64,000 bases of DNA from Opisthocomus hoazin (taxonomy: Eukaryota > Chordata > Aves > Opisthocomiformes > Opisthocomidae). The DNA lies in the NCBI RefSeq assembly GCF_030867145.1, contig NC_134454.1, positions 70,352,308 through 70,416,307 on the forward strand, in the 5' to 3' direction. Shown piece after piece: positions 35,720 through 48,165 of the stretch. The notes under the pieces are model-generated. The model was not told where the DNA came from. It ran no database searches and saw only the letters and a program-made list of their open reading frames with translations. The translations under genes and the position numbers were made by a program. Position 1 is the stretch's first letter, and every line of letters starts with the position of its first letter.

Positions 35720-36150
35720 TAGGTTGGGGCAGTGTTGGGAGAACAGACCGGGCTGCATCAAAAGCAGCGTGGCCAGTGGTGCAAGGGAAGTGATTCTGCC
35801 ACTCTGCTCTGCTCTGGTGAGTCCTAACCTAAATACTGCGTCCAGCTCTGGAGCCCCCAGCACAAGAAGGACGTGGAGCTGTTGGAGCGGAGCTAGAGGA
35901 GGCCACAAAAATGATGTGAGGGCTGGAGCACCTCTGCTGTGAGGAAAGGCTGAGAGTTGGGGCTGTTCAGCCTGGAGAAGAGAAGGCTCTGGGGGGACCT
36001 TGTGGCAGCCTTTTGGTACTGAAAGGGGGCCTGTAGGGAAGATGAGAAAAATCTTTTTAGCAAGGCCTGTTGTGATAGGACAAGGAGTAACGGCTTTAAA
36101 CTAAGGGAGGGGAGATTTAGACTGGATATAAGGAAGAAATTTTTTACAGT
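35720..36150 (+). mobile_element. CR1 LINE fragment, sense, lacking its 3' end
   Basis: The plus strand has the CR1 segment ACTGCGTCCAGCTCTGGAGC, CCCCAGCACAAGAAGGACGT, AGGAAAGGCTGAGAGTTGGG and GCCTGGAGAAGAGAAGGCTC, ending near AGGAAGAAATTTTTTACAGT. The usual next part (CACTGGCACAGG..., then the terminal GATTCTGTGA repeat) is missing. It lies in an intron of the ZC3H18 copy. Edges are approximate. Confidence 0.85.
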
Positions 36151-36639
36151 GTCTCTCCAGCCTGTGGAGTCGGCTGGAGAGAAAAACTTTGATGTACTCG
36201 ATGCCTCACCAGAGAGCTCTTTGCTTTGAACGCACGGTGATGCTTTCTTTGCTGCCAGGTTATATTTATTGTTTTCTGTAGAAGGTAGAGCTCCAGATTT
36301 GAAGTGTTTGTCATTAAAAGGACTTTAATAGGAGTTCATAGGATTATTACTGCATATGCTTAATGGTGCGTATTCATCCATCCCTCCCTCCTCACCCCTA
36401 GAATAAGGTTCTTGTGCTTTCACCCATCTGTGACTGGATCTGTTTGTCCTCTCTGGGAAGGTGAGGGATGGCAAGCGTCCTTCCCTGTGTATGAGAACAG
36501 GTAAATCTCAAGAAAGTTGGAGAGAAGGAAAGTCTCATGTCTGAAAGAGCATTATTCCTTGATGGCTTTTAAATGGTTGTGGGGCTGAATAAATGCTTGC
36601 TGTAGGCATACGGGGTCTAACAGAACTGTATTTCCACAG

Positions 36640-36767
36640 ATTACTGCGCTTGTCAATCTATTCATCACGGTGGGAATGACAAAGGAAACTACTCCAAGTC
36701 TGAGCCGTACTCCCCGAATGGAGCTCCTCCTATCGGCCCTCACCCCCTGATGCCAGCCAACCCTTGC
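36640..36767 (+). pseudogene. ZC3H18: ZC3H18 remnant: end of the CCCH finger and following segment
   Basis: After a TTCCACAG acceptor, the frame reads YCACQSIHHGGNDKGNYS, matching the family's GMNCRFIHPGVNDKGNYS, then PNGAPPIGPHPLMPANP. The last Cys and His of the C-x3-H end of the finger remain. The first Cys residues, which should lie in the preceding coding part, were not found between 34.76 and 36.64 kb. The segment ends before the expected WGG and no good donor is present at that point. Confidence 0.82.
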
Positions 36768-37884
36768 GTATGGACATCTTTTCTGGGAATTTATGGCTTC
36801 TTCACATAGCTTTTGTCTCCCGATGTAGGAGAAGTGAAGATTTTATTTGAGCTACAGATAGTTAAATCTTAATTACTGTACAGAACGCACTCTTAGTGCA
36901 GGGGTAGGAGGATGTTCTGTTTCAGCGTGATGAAGGCAAGAGAATGTCTGGGGTGGTAAGGTGGTTCCTCTTCATGTGCCCTGGCTGCTCCTCTGCATAC
37001 CAGGCTGCTGTGCAACGCTTACGGCCGCATCTGCATCTGTTCTTGGGGATGCTGGAGAGGGAGGGAGTTTCCAGGCTATAACCCGACCGAGGAGCGGTTC
37101 ACTTGTTAGCTACTGGGACAGTGGAAAGGATTAGATTTGGACAAGTGTGCTTTGTGTACAGACAGAGGCTCTGGCATGACTCTCCACCACTGGTGGAGTT
37201 GCACGTTGGTTGAGTCAGACGAGGAAAGCATCCAGCCAGTTGCTAAAATCCCAGATGCAGCTGGTTGGTCTTGCCTGCTGTAAGGTGTGGAGCTCCATGA
37301 AAGTAAGGCTGTGAGCCGTTGCCCTCCACTTCCTTTTGCGGTCGTGCAAACTCTTTTCCTCCAAGAGGAGTCGCAAAAATGATGAGTCCTGTGGGGAGCT
37401 TTTCACTGGTATTTGTCACATCCTTTAACAAGTGGCTTTCCTTGTGCTGTAAGACCTGGCTGGTCTACAGAAGCAGTGCATAAAGAGAAGCCTGTCCTCA
37501 CTATTGTTAAGCACGAGACACCATCAGTTATTTTCATGGTGCTTGCTTGTGAAGTTAATTAGCTTGTTATAAACATGATTAGCAATGAGAGTAAATACTT
37601 GTGAACAGCAATACGTTTATTTAATAAGCCAAATTAATCTTTGACTGTTGGCTTTGAAAATTACAGCTGTGATGAATATGATGCGGTGTTTTGTTCCTCT
37701 CCACTTGGTGCCTGTTCAGCAAACAGTGATGGCCAGCAAGCTCCGGGGTGTTGATCTCAGTACTTTGCTCTAACATGGGAGGGTGTGTGTGATTGCTTGT
37801 GGTCCAGGACTGTGAAACCCACCTGCCCGCTTTTTTAGGAAATGCTACGACAGTGTCACGATGAGTTCTCTTTTCTTTTTAAAG

Positions 37885-38093
37885 GAAAGAGAGCGAGAAC
37901 GAGAAAGGGAACGAGAGCGTGACAAGGAACACCAGCAGCGGAAGGAAGAGTGGGAATGTGAGAGAGAACAAGTGAAGAGAGATGAAAATGACAGGCAGCA
38001 CAGGCATCGGGACAGGGACCGAGACCGGGACAGGGACAAGGAACATGAAAAGGAGAAAGAACAATCAAAGTCCTGGTCCCCTCTGCTACCAAG
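37885..38093 (+). pseudogene. ZC3H18: ZC3H18 remnant: Arg/Glu-repeat exon
   Basis: This 209-base exon lies between TTTTTAAAG and GTAAGC. It encodes alternating ERER charged repeats, then RDKEHQQRKEEWECERE and KRDENDRQHRHRDRDRD, closely following the human RE/RD-rich region. The frame is intact and both splice sites are canonical, so this part looks unharmed. The exons that should precede it (the DEILPPPPPEPP to YYDYEIERFW region) are not visible in the 1.1 kb before it. Confidence 0.88.
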
Positions 38094-41000
38094 GTAAGCG
38101 TTTGCTGGAATTCAGGCTTGACATTTTACTTGGCATTGTTTTAGCTGCGGATCGTGAACTAGGCCCACGCTGGTCGGGGTGGAGAAGATCTCTGTTGTCC
38201 TCAACTCTTTGAGTAGAGCGGTAGCTTCAAGAGGAGAGCAACGCTTTAAATGAGTCTTGCTGTCCACTAAGTGGAGCTAAAACATCGGCCAACACCAAGC
38301 ACTCATCACCTGGCTCTGGAAGGAGCAGAGCCTCTGGCCTGTAGGTATGGAGATGTTCAGCTTGTCCTCTTCACCTGAGGCTGGACGACGCCTTGGGAGG
38401 TTGGCAGAGTCCCCAGTGCTGAAAGAGTCCTGCGGTTGGTGGCGACTCCCTTTGAAGCCTGGACAAATGTCCTTTGAGAAGAACCAGGGCCCGTTTGGGA
38501 GTTTGTGCATAGCAAAAGTATCTGGAGATTTATTAAGTAAAACTCCTAGAAGAGGCTAGAAAACGTAAAGGCATTGTGTGCCTAGAAATGAGTCCCTGCT
38601 AGGTTTTAACAGTGCAATTGCAGTGTTGAGTCAGTTTTTTTGCCTCTGCTGATTTTTTTCTTTTTTTTTTCCCCTAAAAATGCTGGTTCTGACCTGTGTA
38701 AAAGAGAAAATTGAACCAGACAGACTAAAAGTCTAGGAATTTCAAAAGCGAATCCTATTTTGTTACTCCATCAATTACTGAAGTACCATGGCTGACCAGC
38801 ATACTGCGTATTAGGCATATTTGTAAAGCACTGTCTAAACATCACAGCTGAATGTAGAACTTATGGGAATTTCTAATGTCACAACGTCTTTTGGTTCAGA
38901 ATCTGAGAAAAATATCAAATTGCTTGCTGAAGGATGTCTCCAGGAAAGCTGATTAGCAGTTTCAGTGTCTTGGAAACTAGTGGCAGACAGAGTCTTCTGA
39001 CAGCGTGTCGAGGAACGTGGGGACGCATGAGCAGATGTATGTGCCTGTTGGGGCAAAGAGGGGTGCAGAGAGGCTGTTTCCGAAGAGATATTGGAGCTTC
39101 TCCTTCTGCCTGATGTCTGTGTTGTTTCTCAAGCACTAGAGGAAGGTGCGAAACATCTGGAGTGTGAGGAAGAGTGTGTTTTAATGAAGAACAGGGCTAA
39201 GAAGGCGTGGAACGAGGTGCCATGTGGAATTACGTGGTTTCAGGTGGGAGCAGAGTTTAGCCTTGAATCTGACCCAGAGTTTTTATTTGCATGACTAGAA
39301 GGAAAGATGATTTTTGATGATGGCCCAGTTTTCCAAGAAGTCATCATTGTTTCATAACAGTTTGAAGGTGTCTTGTGAGTGCTGTGGTGCGGGAGCAGTG
39401 TCAATAGGAATACATTTGATTATGGGCTACATTTAATTATAATCTTCACTTACCACCATAATTTGTGCACCTTAATTACCACATTTGCTGTTGGTTTGTG
39501 CTCTCGTTGGGTTAGTGATGGAAGAGATCTTGCTGTCCAGAACCATGTAATGATGATGACGGTGATGAAAGCGACCTCAGCTGGTTGGCAGCTCGGGGTG
39601 TTAGTCATAAAGAGTCACGGTGACCAGGATCACTGCGCCCAAGGCTCGGGTTGCTGGTTGCTCCTTCCCTTGGCCCTCATGCTGGCTCATGGGCAGGGCC
39701 TTGTGGGGGAGCTTTCACTATTAGTGATGCCCAGGGTTTGCTGGATAGGAGCGATGGCCGTGTTTGCCCATCTTAGATTCATCTCACCCTGTGTAACCAT
39801 CTGTGTGAGAGGGGAGACAGGATTTACAGTGTACGTGACGTTACATGCTTTCTGGATACAGGTTCCCTGCTTCCCTCCCGTGCCCTGTCTCTGACATAAG
39901 CACCACTTAAGGGAGCTTTGGATGCCTCTTGGATCTCCAGAAGAGGCTTCTTAAGATGAGTCTTGGTAAATTAAAATTAGTCCTTGATACACCTCATTGC
40001 TTTTGAAGTCCGCTGCTCTTTCTAGAAGCGTATTGTAGAGAATCTGCTGTTGGAAGTGTCCTCAGCCTTGTCCTGTAACCCAAGCGCTGATGACTGTAGG
40101 GCCAGGTGGAGAGCAGGGACAGAGGGACAGCAAGCAGGGCTCGCTTTGCCTTCACTTGTGCGGGGCTCGAAAAGCTGGTGGCAAGAAGCATCTGTAATTT
40201 TTATGTTGAATAGGGAGCTAGTACTGAGTGAAAAGCTTTAAAATCTAAAAAAAAAAAAAGTCGTCGATCAGCACCCACACTCAGTATCCCCTCTTAGAGT
40301 AGAGTGGAATTGATAGGAGCTCTCGCCAGTAAACCCAAAAGCCCAACGTTGTTGAAGGCAGCTGTCCAAGGGCTCTGAATGGGGCTTCAGTTCCGGCTGT
40401 TGAAGCCTGTGTCAACATGAATGCTCTTACTACAGCATTTACAGGTGTATGGATGTTTGCAGAGAAAACAAAACTGCAGAAAAAGCTTTTTAACAAAGTG
40501 AAAGTGTAATTCAACTTCTTTTCCTTTGGAGAAGACATCCCTCATCCGGCAGTTTGCATTTCCCTACGCTGCCTTCCCCGCAGGTCTCTGTCACGCTCTG
40601 GGCAGTCATGTTTTGTCCCACGTAACCTTTTTGACAGGCTCCAGACTTCCTTGTGGCAGTGCAGCGGTTCGAGCCGTCTCACCTTTTCCCCAAGTACCTT
40701 CGTGCCGTGCTGCAGAGGGTCAGGTTTGGCACCTTGGGATTAAACCGCTCCCGAGTTTGTTTAATGTGTAAAACACTCGTGATTGCCACGCGTTTCCCGG
40801 GCAGCAGGATGCATGATAGTGAGGTAGCACTCACCTGTGTGGCTGTTTATAGACTGGGCTTTCCCTAATTGCTAGATCCCAGCTTTTGGCAAGTCGGCCT
40901 TTCCAGGAGTCGTGCAATGATGGGTGCCGGTGCGTGCCGGGCTGCAGGCAGCTTCCCGTTAACATTCCTGCACCAAAGACAGCACCAGAGCCCACGCAGC

Positions 41001-44000
41001 CCTGCACTTCCCTTACTAATGACCTGGGGAGGTTGGAAAACTGCTGCACAGGGGTTGTGCGACCTGCGAGGAGCTTTGCCAGAGGCAGAGCTGAGGATGT
41101 CTGTAATTACAGAGAGATGCCGGTCTGTCCATCTGCGTACGAGCTCCCTTAAGTAGAGGCTGGAGGAGGGAATGAATTATGATATACAGAGTGCAGAGTC
41201 AAAAGGGATGAAATAAAACTCAAAAAGCTAATAGCCAGGGACATGAAAACAAACTCCTTTTCCATTATATTGAAAGCAGGAAGGTTTAATCTGATTTCTA
41301 AACAGTGGAGCACTTAAGGCTAATAGCGTAGGGAAACCAGAGGACTTCCTGGCACACTGGTTGCTGCAGTTGAGCAGGGTTAGAATTTAGCAGCAAACAA
41401 AGATTGTAAACCCTAAGGGACTCAGTGGCAAGCATTTCTTCTTGAGCCTTTTAAAAGAAGACGCTGGAGTATTTGGGCTTGAAGTAGGGTTGTTGCATGT
41501 GGGTTGGACTTTTTTCGAAGCAGTGTGCAATTGCCACTTCATGCTTTGGGTTTGTTTTTTTTCCCCCAAGCTTAAGATGAGCACTCCAAGAAGTTTATAA
41601 TCTGAGATTGTAAAATAGTTCCTCCCCCTCCTCCTCCTCCCTCTTCAGGCATCGAACACTTCAACAAGGCAGGACTCTTTATGATCAATCAGAGGGATAA
41701 CTTGGCTGGCTGTCCTTGCGCTCCCCATCTCCAGAACGAGTTCTGGTGCCCCAGGCTGTGACTGATTTTGCTGAGTGCAAAATTTCTGCTTTACGTTTCT
41801 GTCTTGCCAGTGTAGCTCACTGCTGTACAAATCATTTCAGGGATAAAGAAGTGGCATGAAATATGTTATCTGAAGGAACTTGGAGCAGTGCAAGACGTTC
41901 TTACCTTTCGCTGTGAGCAAAAGCCCTACACACGGAATTAGTAATTTGCTTTAATCCTTCTGTTGGTGTACTGGTCTTTATCCCACCATCAACCAAGCAA
42001 ACCCGATTGTTTCAGGAGCACGTTAAGCAATGCAGTTAGTGTCATGGGAGCTGTTAGCGGTTGTATTTGCAAAGCACTGAGGGACACCGAGGAGTTGGAC
42101 CCACTGGCAAGGGCAGCAGGCTCAGTATCACCGCCCCTTTGGCTGGGGTGGCACTAGGTGTTGCCCACCAAGCGGCGACAAAGAAGAGGAAGCAATCCTG
42201 ACCTCAAGTCTGACCTTAAAGTTATTTCCTTGCAGACAAGTTTGGTCTGAGCCCATGATACGGACCCTAGAATGAGTGGGGTGCTGGTGCCAAGTGGGGT
42301 GAGGAGGAGGTGGTGGCTGTTGTCCTCGGACATGTCCCAGAGTCTGGGCAGGAGGTGACAGCAGCTCCAAAGCTGCCGAGAAGGAGCAGTGTCCCAGTGA
42401 ACCGTCTTGTGATTATGGCACATACAACAGTTTTTTGGAAGGAAGTTTTCTTCAGCTGGGCTAAAGACTTATTGATGGAGTGCACTTACGCAGCCATTAA
42501 AAAATAAAAATAGCACCTGCAAATAAGGACACTTTAAATTTTAAAGCAATGTCAGAAAGGGCAGCTGTTCTGTTGCAAATCATAAATCCTTGGTGAAACC
42601 CTTCCAGCAAGGAGAGTTGTGCTTCTTTCTAGCTTCTGTTGAGCTGGCACTAGCCCTCAATTTTGAATTGCTGTATAATGCTGCAGACCCTGGGACAAAA
42701 GGTTACAAGTTCCCTTGGCAAAGCTCACCCTTGAGTTATTCTTCCAAGCTCATTCAAGTTGTCTTCGCAATAGGTCATTGTTAATCTCTAGGGTGAGCAC
42801 ATTAAGAAACAGAATAACCTGGAGTCCAAAATCAATAAATGTAGGTTATCCAGGGCTTGCAAGTTAGAAAGTGTTGGAGTGAGGTTGATTAGATAAAGGA
42901 GTGGCAAAAGTACGAGAATGCAAATGGAGTGATTCATGAGCGTGTGTGTGTCTATGTGTGTGATCACAAACCGACTGAACTAGTTTTTTTGAAGAATCTG
43001 TAATTCTCAGTATTCCTGGGTTGTCATTTATCTTTCCCAACAGCTTCTGGTGATCTCCCCATGCCACCAGCTGGATCTGCTCCCTATTTTTTGAGCGTGG
43101 TCGGCAGGGGCTCTGTGCGAGAGCCACTGTTGCTCAAGTAGAGCTGAGTGTTTTGGTGGGCTTGGTAACAGCATCTCATCCTGCTGTATAAAGGTGGTGC
43201 AGTAGACTGATGGATTTTCTCTCCTCTCAGTTTCCCCTGTTGCAGCTGTTTCTTACAAGAAATCCTTCATTTGTTCCTGTTTGTCCTGCCATAGGAGGAA
43301 GAGTAGGCAGGATAGACAACTGTGTGCTCTTTCTGGTTTTGAGCCGGGCATCAGTAAGACCCTGGAGCGCTCCAAGTTAGCCTTACATCCATGAGAAGCT
43401 GCTTGAGGGGGGAAAAGCAGCCTCTGGCAGGAGGCACAGATCTGTTTTCCAGGTGTCTGCACCTTCCGTGGGTGGCTTCTTGGAGTGCAGCAAGTTCAGA
43501 GAAGCAAATGGCCCTGGGCTGTTGGGTTTCCCTGTCTGAAGGAAGGCTTGAGCCAGCCCTCTGTTCCTCCTGCACACAGTGGTCTGCTGTGCTGCCTTCG
43601 GTGCTTCGGGGTGCAGCGCTGCTCAGAAGAGGATTTCCCTTCTCCCCATATACACAACATGCCCCATGCTGCAATGCAGTTCTTCAGACTCGTAGTCAAG
43701 AGCCCTGTATGGTGAGACCACAGTGATAAACATTATAACGACCTGTTTACATCCCCATTTTTTGTGGTGCAGCTTCCAGCCAGAGCAGTGGAACCCGACT
43801 AGATGGCCTTGCTTTCATTTATGCTCCCAGTTCATTTGGGAAGTTAGCGAAAAGAAAATCTCTCCACGAACCAAATCGGTGAAACTTTTCAAAGTTCTCT
43901 GCGAAGCATTTCTGTTGACTGGAGTTTTCGTTAGTCTTCTTGGTTGCTGAGGTTCTGCCTCCACTTCTACAGTAAAAGGAGAAGGGTTTCGTAACCGTAA

Positions 44001-44337
44001 ATCAAGATGAAGAAGGGCACTGAGTGACTCAGATGTGGATCTCAAGGAATGTGTTTTTCTTTGGCATTTCAGAGATGGAATTACTGGAGAGATCCCACAC
44101 ACTGGAATTTATTAAAACGTTGCAAAGACCAAGGCAGAATCACACGTGTGGGTCTCTCTCATATAGACGAGGTTCTCAAGGCATCAAATGCTCAGCCTGT
44201 AGGGTAGATCACGTCTAAGATATGTTTATCTACATGCTCTGACAATTTCATACTGTAGGTTCATTTTGTATCTCCACTGTTTAATTTCAAAGCCTCTCCC
44301 CATCAGGCTTTGAAGAAATCTTTTCTTTTTTTTTTCA
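38094..44337 (+). other. ZC3H18: ZC3H18 copy, intronic interval without recognised exons
   Basis: I looked for the family's DEWKDPWRRSKSPKKK segment and for the start of the serine/arginine-rich region and did not find them. The open frames present are short and unlike the family. One weak LINE-like trace occurs near 41.2 kb (listed separately). Confidence 0.5.
41190..41300 (+). mobile_element. Possible old LINE ORF2 trace
   Basis: A short translation reads KRDEIKLKKLIARDMKTNS, resembling the CR1 ORF2 linker (LELKLARDAKNNKKGFF) that is well preserved at about 30.8 kb in this window. It is short, isolated and without a terminus, so it is only a suggestion. Confidence 0.35.
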
Positions 44338-44530
44338 GGCAGCTGATAACACTAATTCAGATCGAAACCTCTTGAGAAAAGCATATCTTTTGCTAATATT
44401 TCACCAAGATCAATTTGCTCTGGCTCCAAGGTTCAGCATTTCCCGTCATAGCCGCACGTACGTGGCTTTCGGGACCTGTTGTCCCTCTCCAGCCACACAA
44501 GTGCCTTTATTGTGCCAAGACGGGAAAAAC
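44338..44530 (+). pseudogene. ZC3H18: Possible eroded ZC3H18 serine/arginine-rich exon
   Basis: A strong acceptor (polypyrimidine tract plus TTTCAG) precedes a segment whose later part resembles the family's Ser/Arg and Ser/Pro stretch at nucleotide level: TCTGGCTCCAAGGTTCAGC, then CCCTCTCCAGCCACACAAG, then a lysine/proline end. Translation gives FSISRHSRTYVAF and CCPSPATQVP where SGSRSRSRSF and SPSPTPSP would be expected. It sits in the correct order between the RE-repeat exon and the 49.5 kb exon. Similarity is weak and I could be wrong. Confidence 0.35.
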
Positions 44531-46970
44531 CTTCCAGCGTGCATGCACACTGCTGGGCTTTATTTTGCAGCAGTTGCAGGTCCCTTCACAACTGCCTTGG
44601 CACATGGCTTCCCAGTTGTTCCTCGAGTCTGCTTCCTCTGGAAAATTCCACTGACACAGAAGGAAAACTCGCACCAGGGCTGCTGACGCAACACTTGCTT
44701 TCCCGCAACAAACGAAAAGGCTTTTAAATCATCGGTGGACTTTCCTCTTTCAGAAAATTGAGATGTAACTGCCAGCCAGAACAGTAGCCCTGGAGCCAGG
44801 CTGACGTCACCAGTGACCGTGGGCAATAAGGTTTGAGTTACCTGTGGGAGCCATGTCCCACGAGGAGGGGGAAGGAAGGAAGAACTTTCCCCCTCTAAGA
44901 TTCCCCTAGGGGAATCTTGTTTTCCCCTCTAAGACTAGAAATGCTTCAGTATTATTTGCATAATACACGAGGAGGAAAACTTGAGCCGTGTGGCTCCGTT
45001 TTTCCCCCTCCAAATTCTTGTCGATTTCAGTGACGTGCTTCGAACTGGGTTTATTTGGGAGCCAGAGCACGTGCAGCTGGGAGCTGGCTGACCTACGCTG
45101 TGGTCTGTGTTGCCAGCTGGAGCTGCCTTTGTTCCTCCTCTCATTGCCAAAGCCACGTTCAGCTTCAGTTCTCCGCTTGATTGCCGTGATTAAATTCCAG
45201 CATTAACATGTTCGTTCTGGAAAACAAAGCCTTTAGATATTTTAAGGTTAAAATGGGCTTCGGAAGTAGCTAAGCTCTACAGACCTTGCTTATGCCCTGG
45301 TGACGCAGCATGCTGCTGCTCAGGGCTCTGGAAGGAGATTAAGCTGCTTTTGATCAGTCTGTCTTGTCAGTCTCTTATTGCCTCTGTAATTTAATTTTTT
45401 TAAAAAAACCTCATGGCATAGGCTTACCTGATTATGGAGTTAATTCTCAAATATTTGAAATGTTTCCTAAAAATTGGAATCTGGTGAAAAAGACAAGCAG
45501 GATTCACACATGTGCTTTGGTAGCATATGACTTTTTTGCCAGCTGCTCCCTGTGCCGAAGAGCATTAGGTTTGCCGGCAGCATGGATTGCACCAGTTTGG
45601 GTAACTGTGCCTGGCTGAGGATGAACTCATATGAAGGGCTGTGAGCTGATCTCCTGGCTCAACCCCCTCAAGGCAGCCAAGCTGCTTCTCCCCTTCCCTC
45701 CTCTGTTCACCGTGGGTCAGCTCCTGCGGTTCAAATCCTGCCATGGGCTGGCTGGAGTTGCTGACCCAGCAGCAGACTACTTCCCCCCACCTCTCCCTGT
45801 TGACTGAAGGAGTTGACTTGGCCCATGGAAACCTCCAAAGAGCCCCAGATCCAGCACAAGACAGGAAGTGAAAATTACCCAGTCGTAAGAGCTGAAAGTG
45901 AGGAGAAAGCCTCCCCCTTCTCAGGGTCAAACATATCAGTGCTGCAGCGTCACAGCATCAGTTGTTCCCGCGTTGGGTCGGATCTGAGGTCCAGCTCCTC
46001 AGATGTGCAGCTGTTGGACATCAATGTGGGCAAGTTGTTTTTTGGGGAGAGACACGGAGAACGAATTCCATAGGAGACTTTCCTTTCTGAAAACTGTTGC
46101 AGGAGAGAGTTGAGCCTGGAGAGTGGCAAGGACGTTCATTAGTTGTTGGCTTTCACATTGGTCACCTTGGACACTGCAGTGGAAGGCTGCTCAGCAGGCT
46201 CTGTCCAGGTCTGGAGATTGATGCCGCTGCTCTGCCCGCCTGCGCCAGCAGAATGTTCCCCCTGAGTCTCCCAAAGTATGCAGACTGCGGTCCCTTGGGA
46301 AGGGACATCAAAGCAGGACACAAGCATCCTCGCGTGGTGTTCTCCTCCTTTCTGCTCCTGTTTAGCCTGCTGGATGCAAGGGCGTGTAGGCTGTTCCCAA
46401 CCTGCTTTTTCTTCCTGCTTTGCACTTAATTGCTTGGAAGATACTCCAGAGGTCAAGATGGCTTTAAGTTTGTACTATATCTGCTGGAACCAGAGCTTGA
46501 CCCAGGCTACAAATATTTGCTGTTAGCAGAGTATAAATAATAGCTCCAGTCTATCTCAACCCCATATTCAGAGTCATGGTCTTCCTCATGACTGAATACT
46601 CAGATATAGTTGTGGCTGTAATACGGAAGACTAGACCAAAACACCACAAATAACATGTGCTGCATTAAATAGCGTACGTTCGAGCAGAACTGGAAAGGGT
46701 GACGATGCTAAATGAAGATGCTGGTGAGTAATGCTGAGCCATAACCCTGCTTGGGACTCTCTTACTGAGCGGTCAGCAATTTTGCGTGCTAATACGTAAG
46801 CGTCCTCTTCTGAGGCTGGAATGAGATTTGTGGGAGAGGCGAGCATGAAAGAAGAGTTTCTCCTCCTGTAAAACTCTGTATATACTGAGACAGACGTGGG
46901 ATAAATTGTAAAATTGCTGTAGTTACATCAGCAAACATAGGGAAAAAGTAGGGTACTGCACTGGACTTTA

Positions 46971-47472
46971 CAGAATCACAGAATCACAGAATAGTAGGGG
47001 TTGGAAGGGACCTCTGTGGGTCATCTAGTCCAACCCCCCTGCCGAAGCAGGGTCACCTACAGCAGGCCGCACAGGACCCCGTCCAGGCGGGTCTTGAATA
47101 TCTCCAGAGAAGGAGAATCCACAACCTCCCTGGGCAGCCTGTTCCAGTGCTCCGTCACCCTCAGAGGGAAGAAGTTCCTCCTCATGTTCAGACGGAACTT
47201 CCTGTGCCTCAGTGTGTGCCCATTGCCCCTTGTCCTGTCACTGGGCACCACTGAAAAGAGCTTGGCCCCATCCTCCTGACACCCACCCTTCAGATATTTG
47301 TAGGCATTTATAAGGTCCCCTCGCAGCCTTCTCTTCTTCAGGCTGAACAAGCCCAGTTCCCTCAACCTCTCCTCGTAGGGGAGATGCTCCAGTCCCCTCA
47401 CCATCCTCGTAGCCCTCCGCTGGACTCTCTCCAGTAGCTCCTCATCTTTCTTGAACTGGGGAGCCCAGAAGC
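46971..47472 (-). mobile_element. CR1 LINE 3' end, antisense
   Basis: The fragment starts with TCACAGAATCACAGAATAGT and GGTTGGAAGGGACCTCTGTG (reverse complement of the CR1 3' terminus) and ends near 47,472. The minus-strand frame 47,057-47,404 keeps an unbroken C-terminal piece ([37 protein letters not shown]). It is very similar to the CR1 at 927-1945, so the same subfamily. It lies in the ZC3H18 copy's intron. Confidence 0.93.
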
Positions 47473-48051
47473 TCAGTTACAGTCAGCGTATACAAGTTCT
47501 GGAGTCGGGGAAGAGGTGAGAGGCCATAGGAGTTCTGACTGTGCTGAGACTCTTTTAACACTGCCAGGCAAGGAGGAGATGAGACTTCTTAGTGACTAGT
47601 GAAGCCTTCAAAGGGCAAAAAGGCTGCTAACGAAGAGCTGTAATTATCCGGTTGTCTGTTGAATAGGTGTTGTGGCAAGAAATGTACTCCGTAGAATTAT
47701 TAGAAAACTTGGAGGTTGCCTTTTTTATCTCAAAAGGTAGAGGAAGCTGCATGGGGAGTGGTTGCTTCAGTCATGTAACTAATGGGGTGGTACTGGTTGA
47801 ACCCAGAGACGGAAGGTGCCGTTCCTCCCCCAAATTCTGAGAGCAAGAGGGTTCCTTATTTTGAGAAAAGGAGCAAACGCATTGTTCTACTGGTAATTTG
47901 ATGAGGGCAACAGACTTTGTGAACTTTTAAACAAGCGCAAACTAAAACCTGAGGGAGAAGGTTATAAGCAGGTAATTGAACAGTCAGGTGCAGGTTACAG
48001 TAAGGGCAAGTGAAAATCTCAAGTTAAATCACCCTTAGATAGGAGAGGTAA

Positions 48052-48165
48052 TAAAGTCTTTTTGGTTGGAAAAGACCCTTAAGATCAAGTCCAGCCATTA
48101 ACCTTTAGTGGTCCACCACTAAACCATGTCCCTAAGCACCACGTCGAGGCCCCTGTCGTGTGTAC
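48052..48165 (-). mobile_element. Short CR1 3' tail, antisense
   Basis: TTTTTGGTTGGAAAAGACCC and TTAAGATCAAGTCCAGCCAT resemble the reverse complement of a CR1 3' region of a different subfamily from the copy at 47 kb. About 110 bases are recognisable. Confidence 0.65.

Noticed and set aside
37845-38092. Minus-strand Ser/Arg/Leu-rich frames resembling an SR protein
   Set aside because: They are the antisense shadow of the ZC3H18 Arg/Glu-repeat exon.
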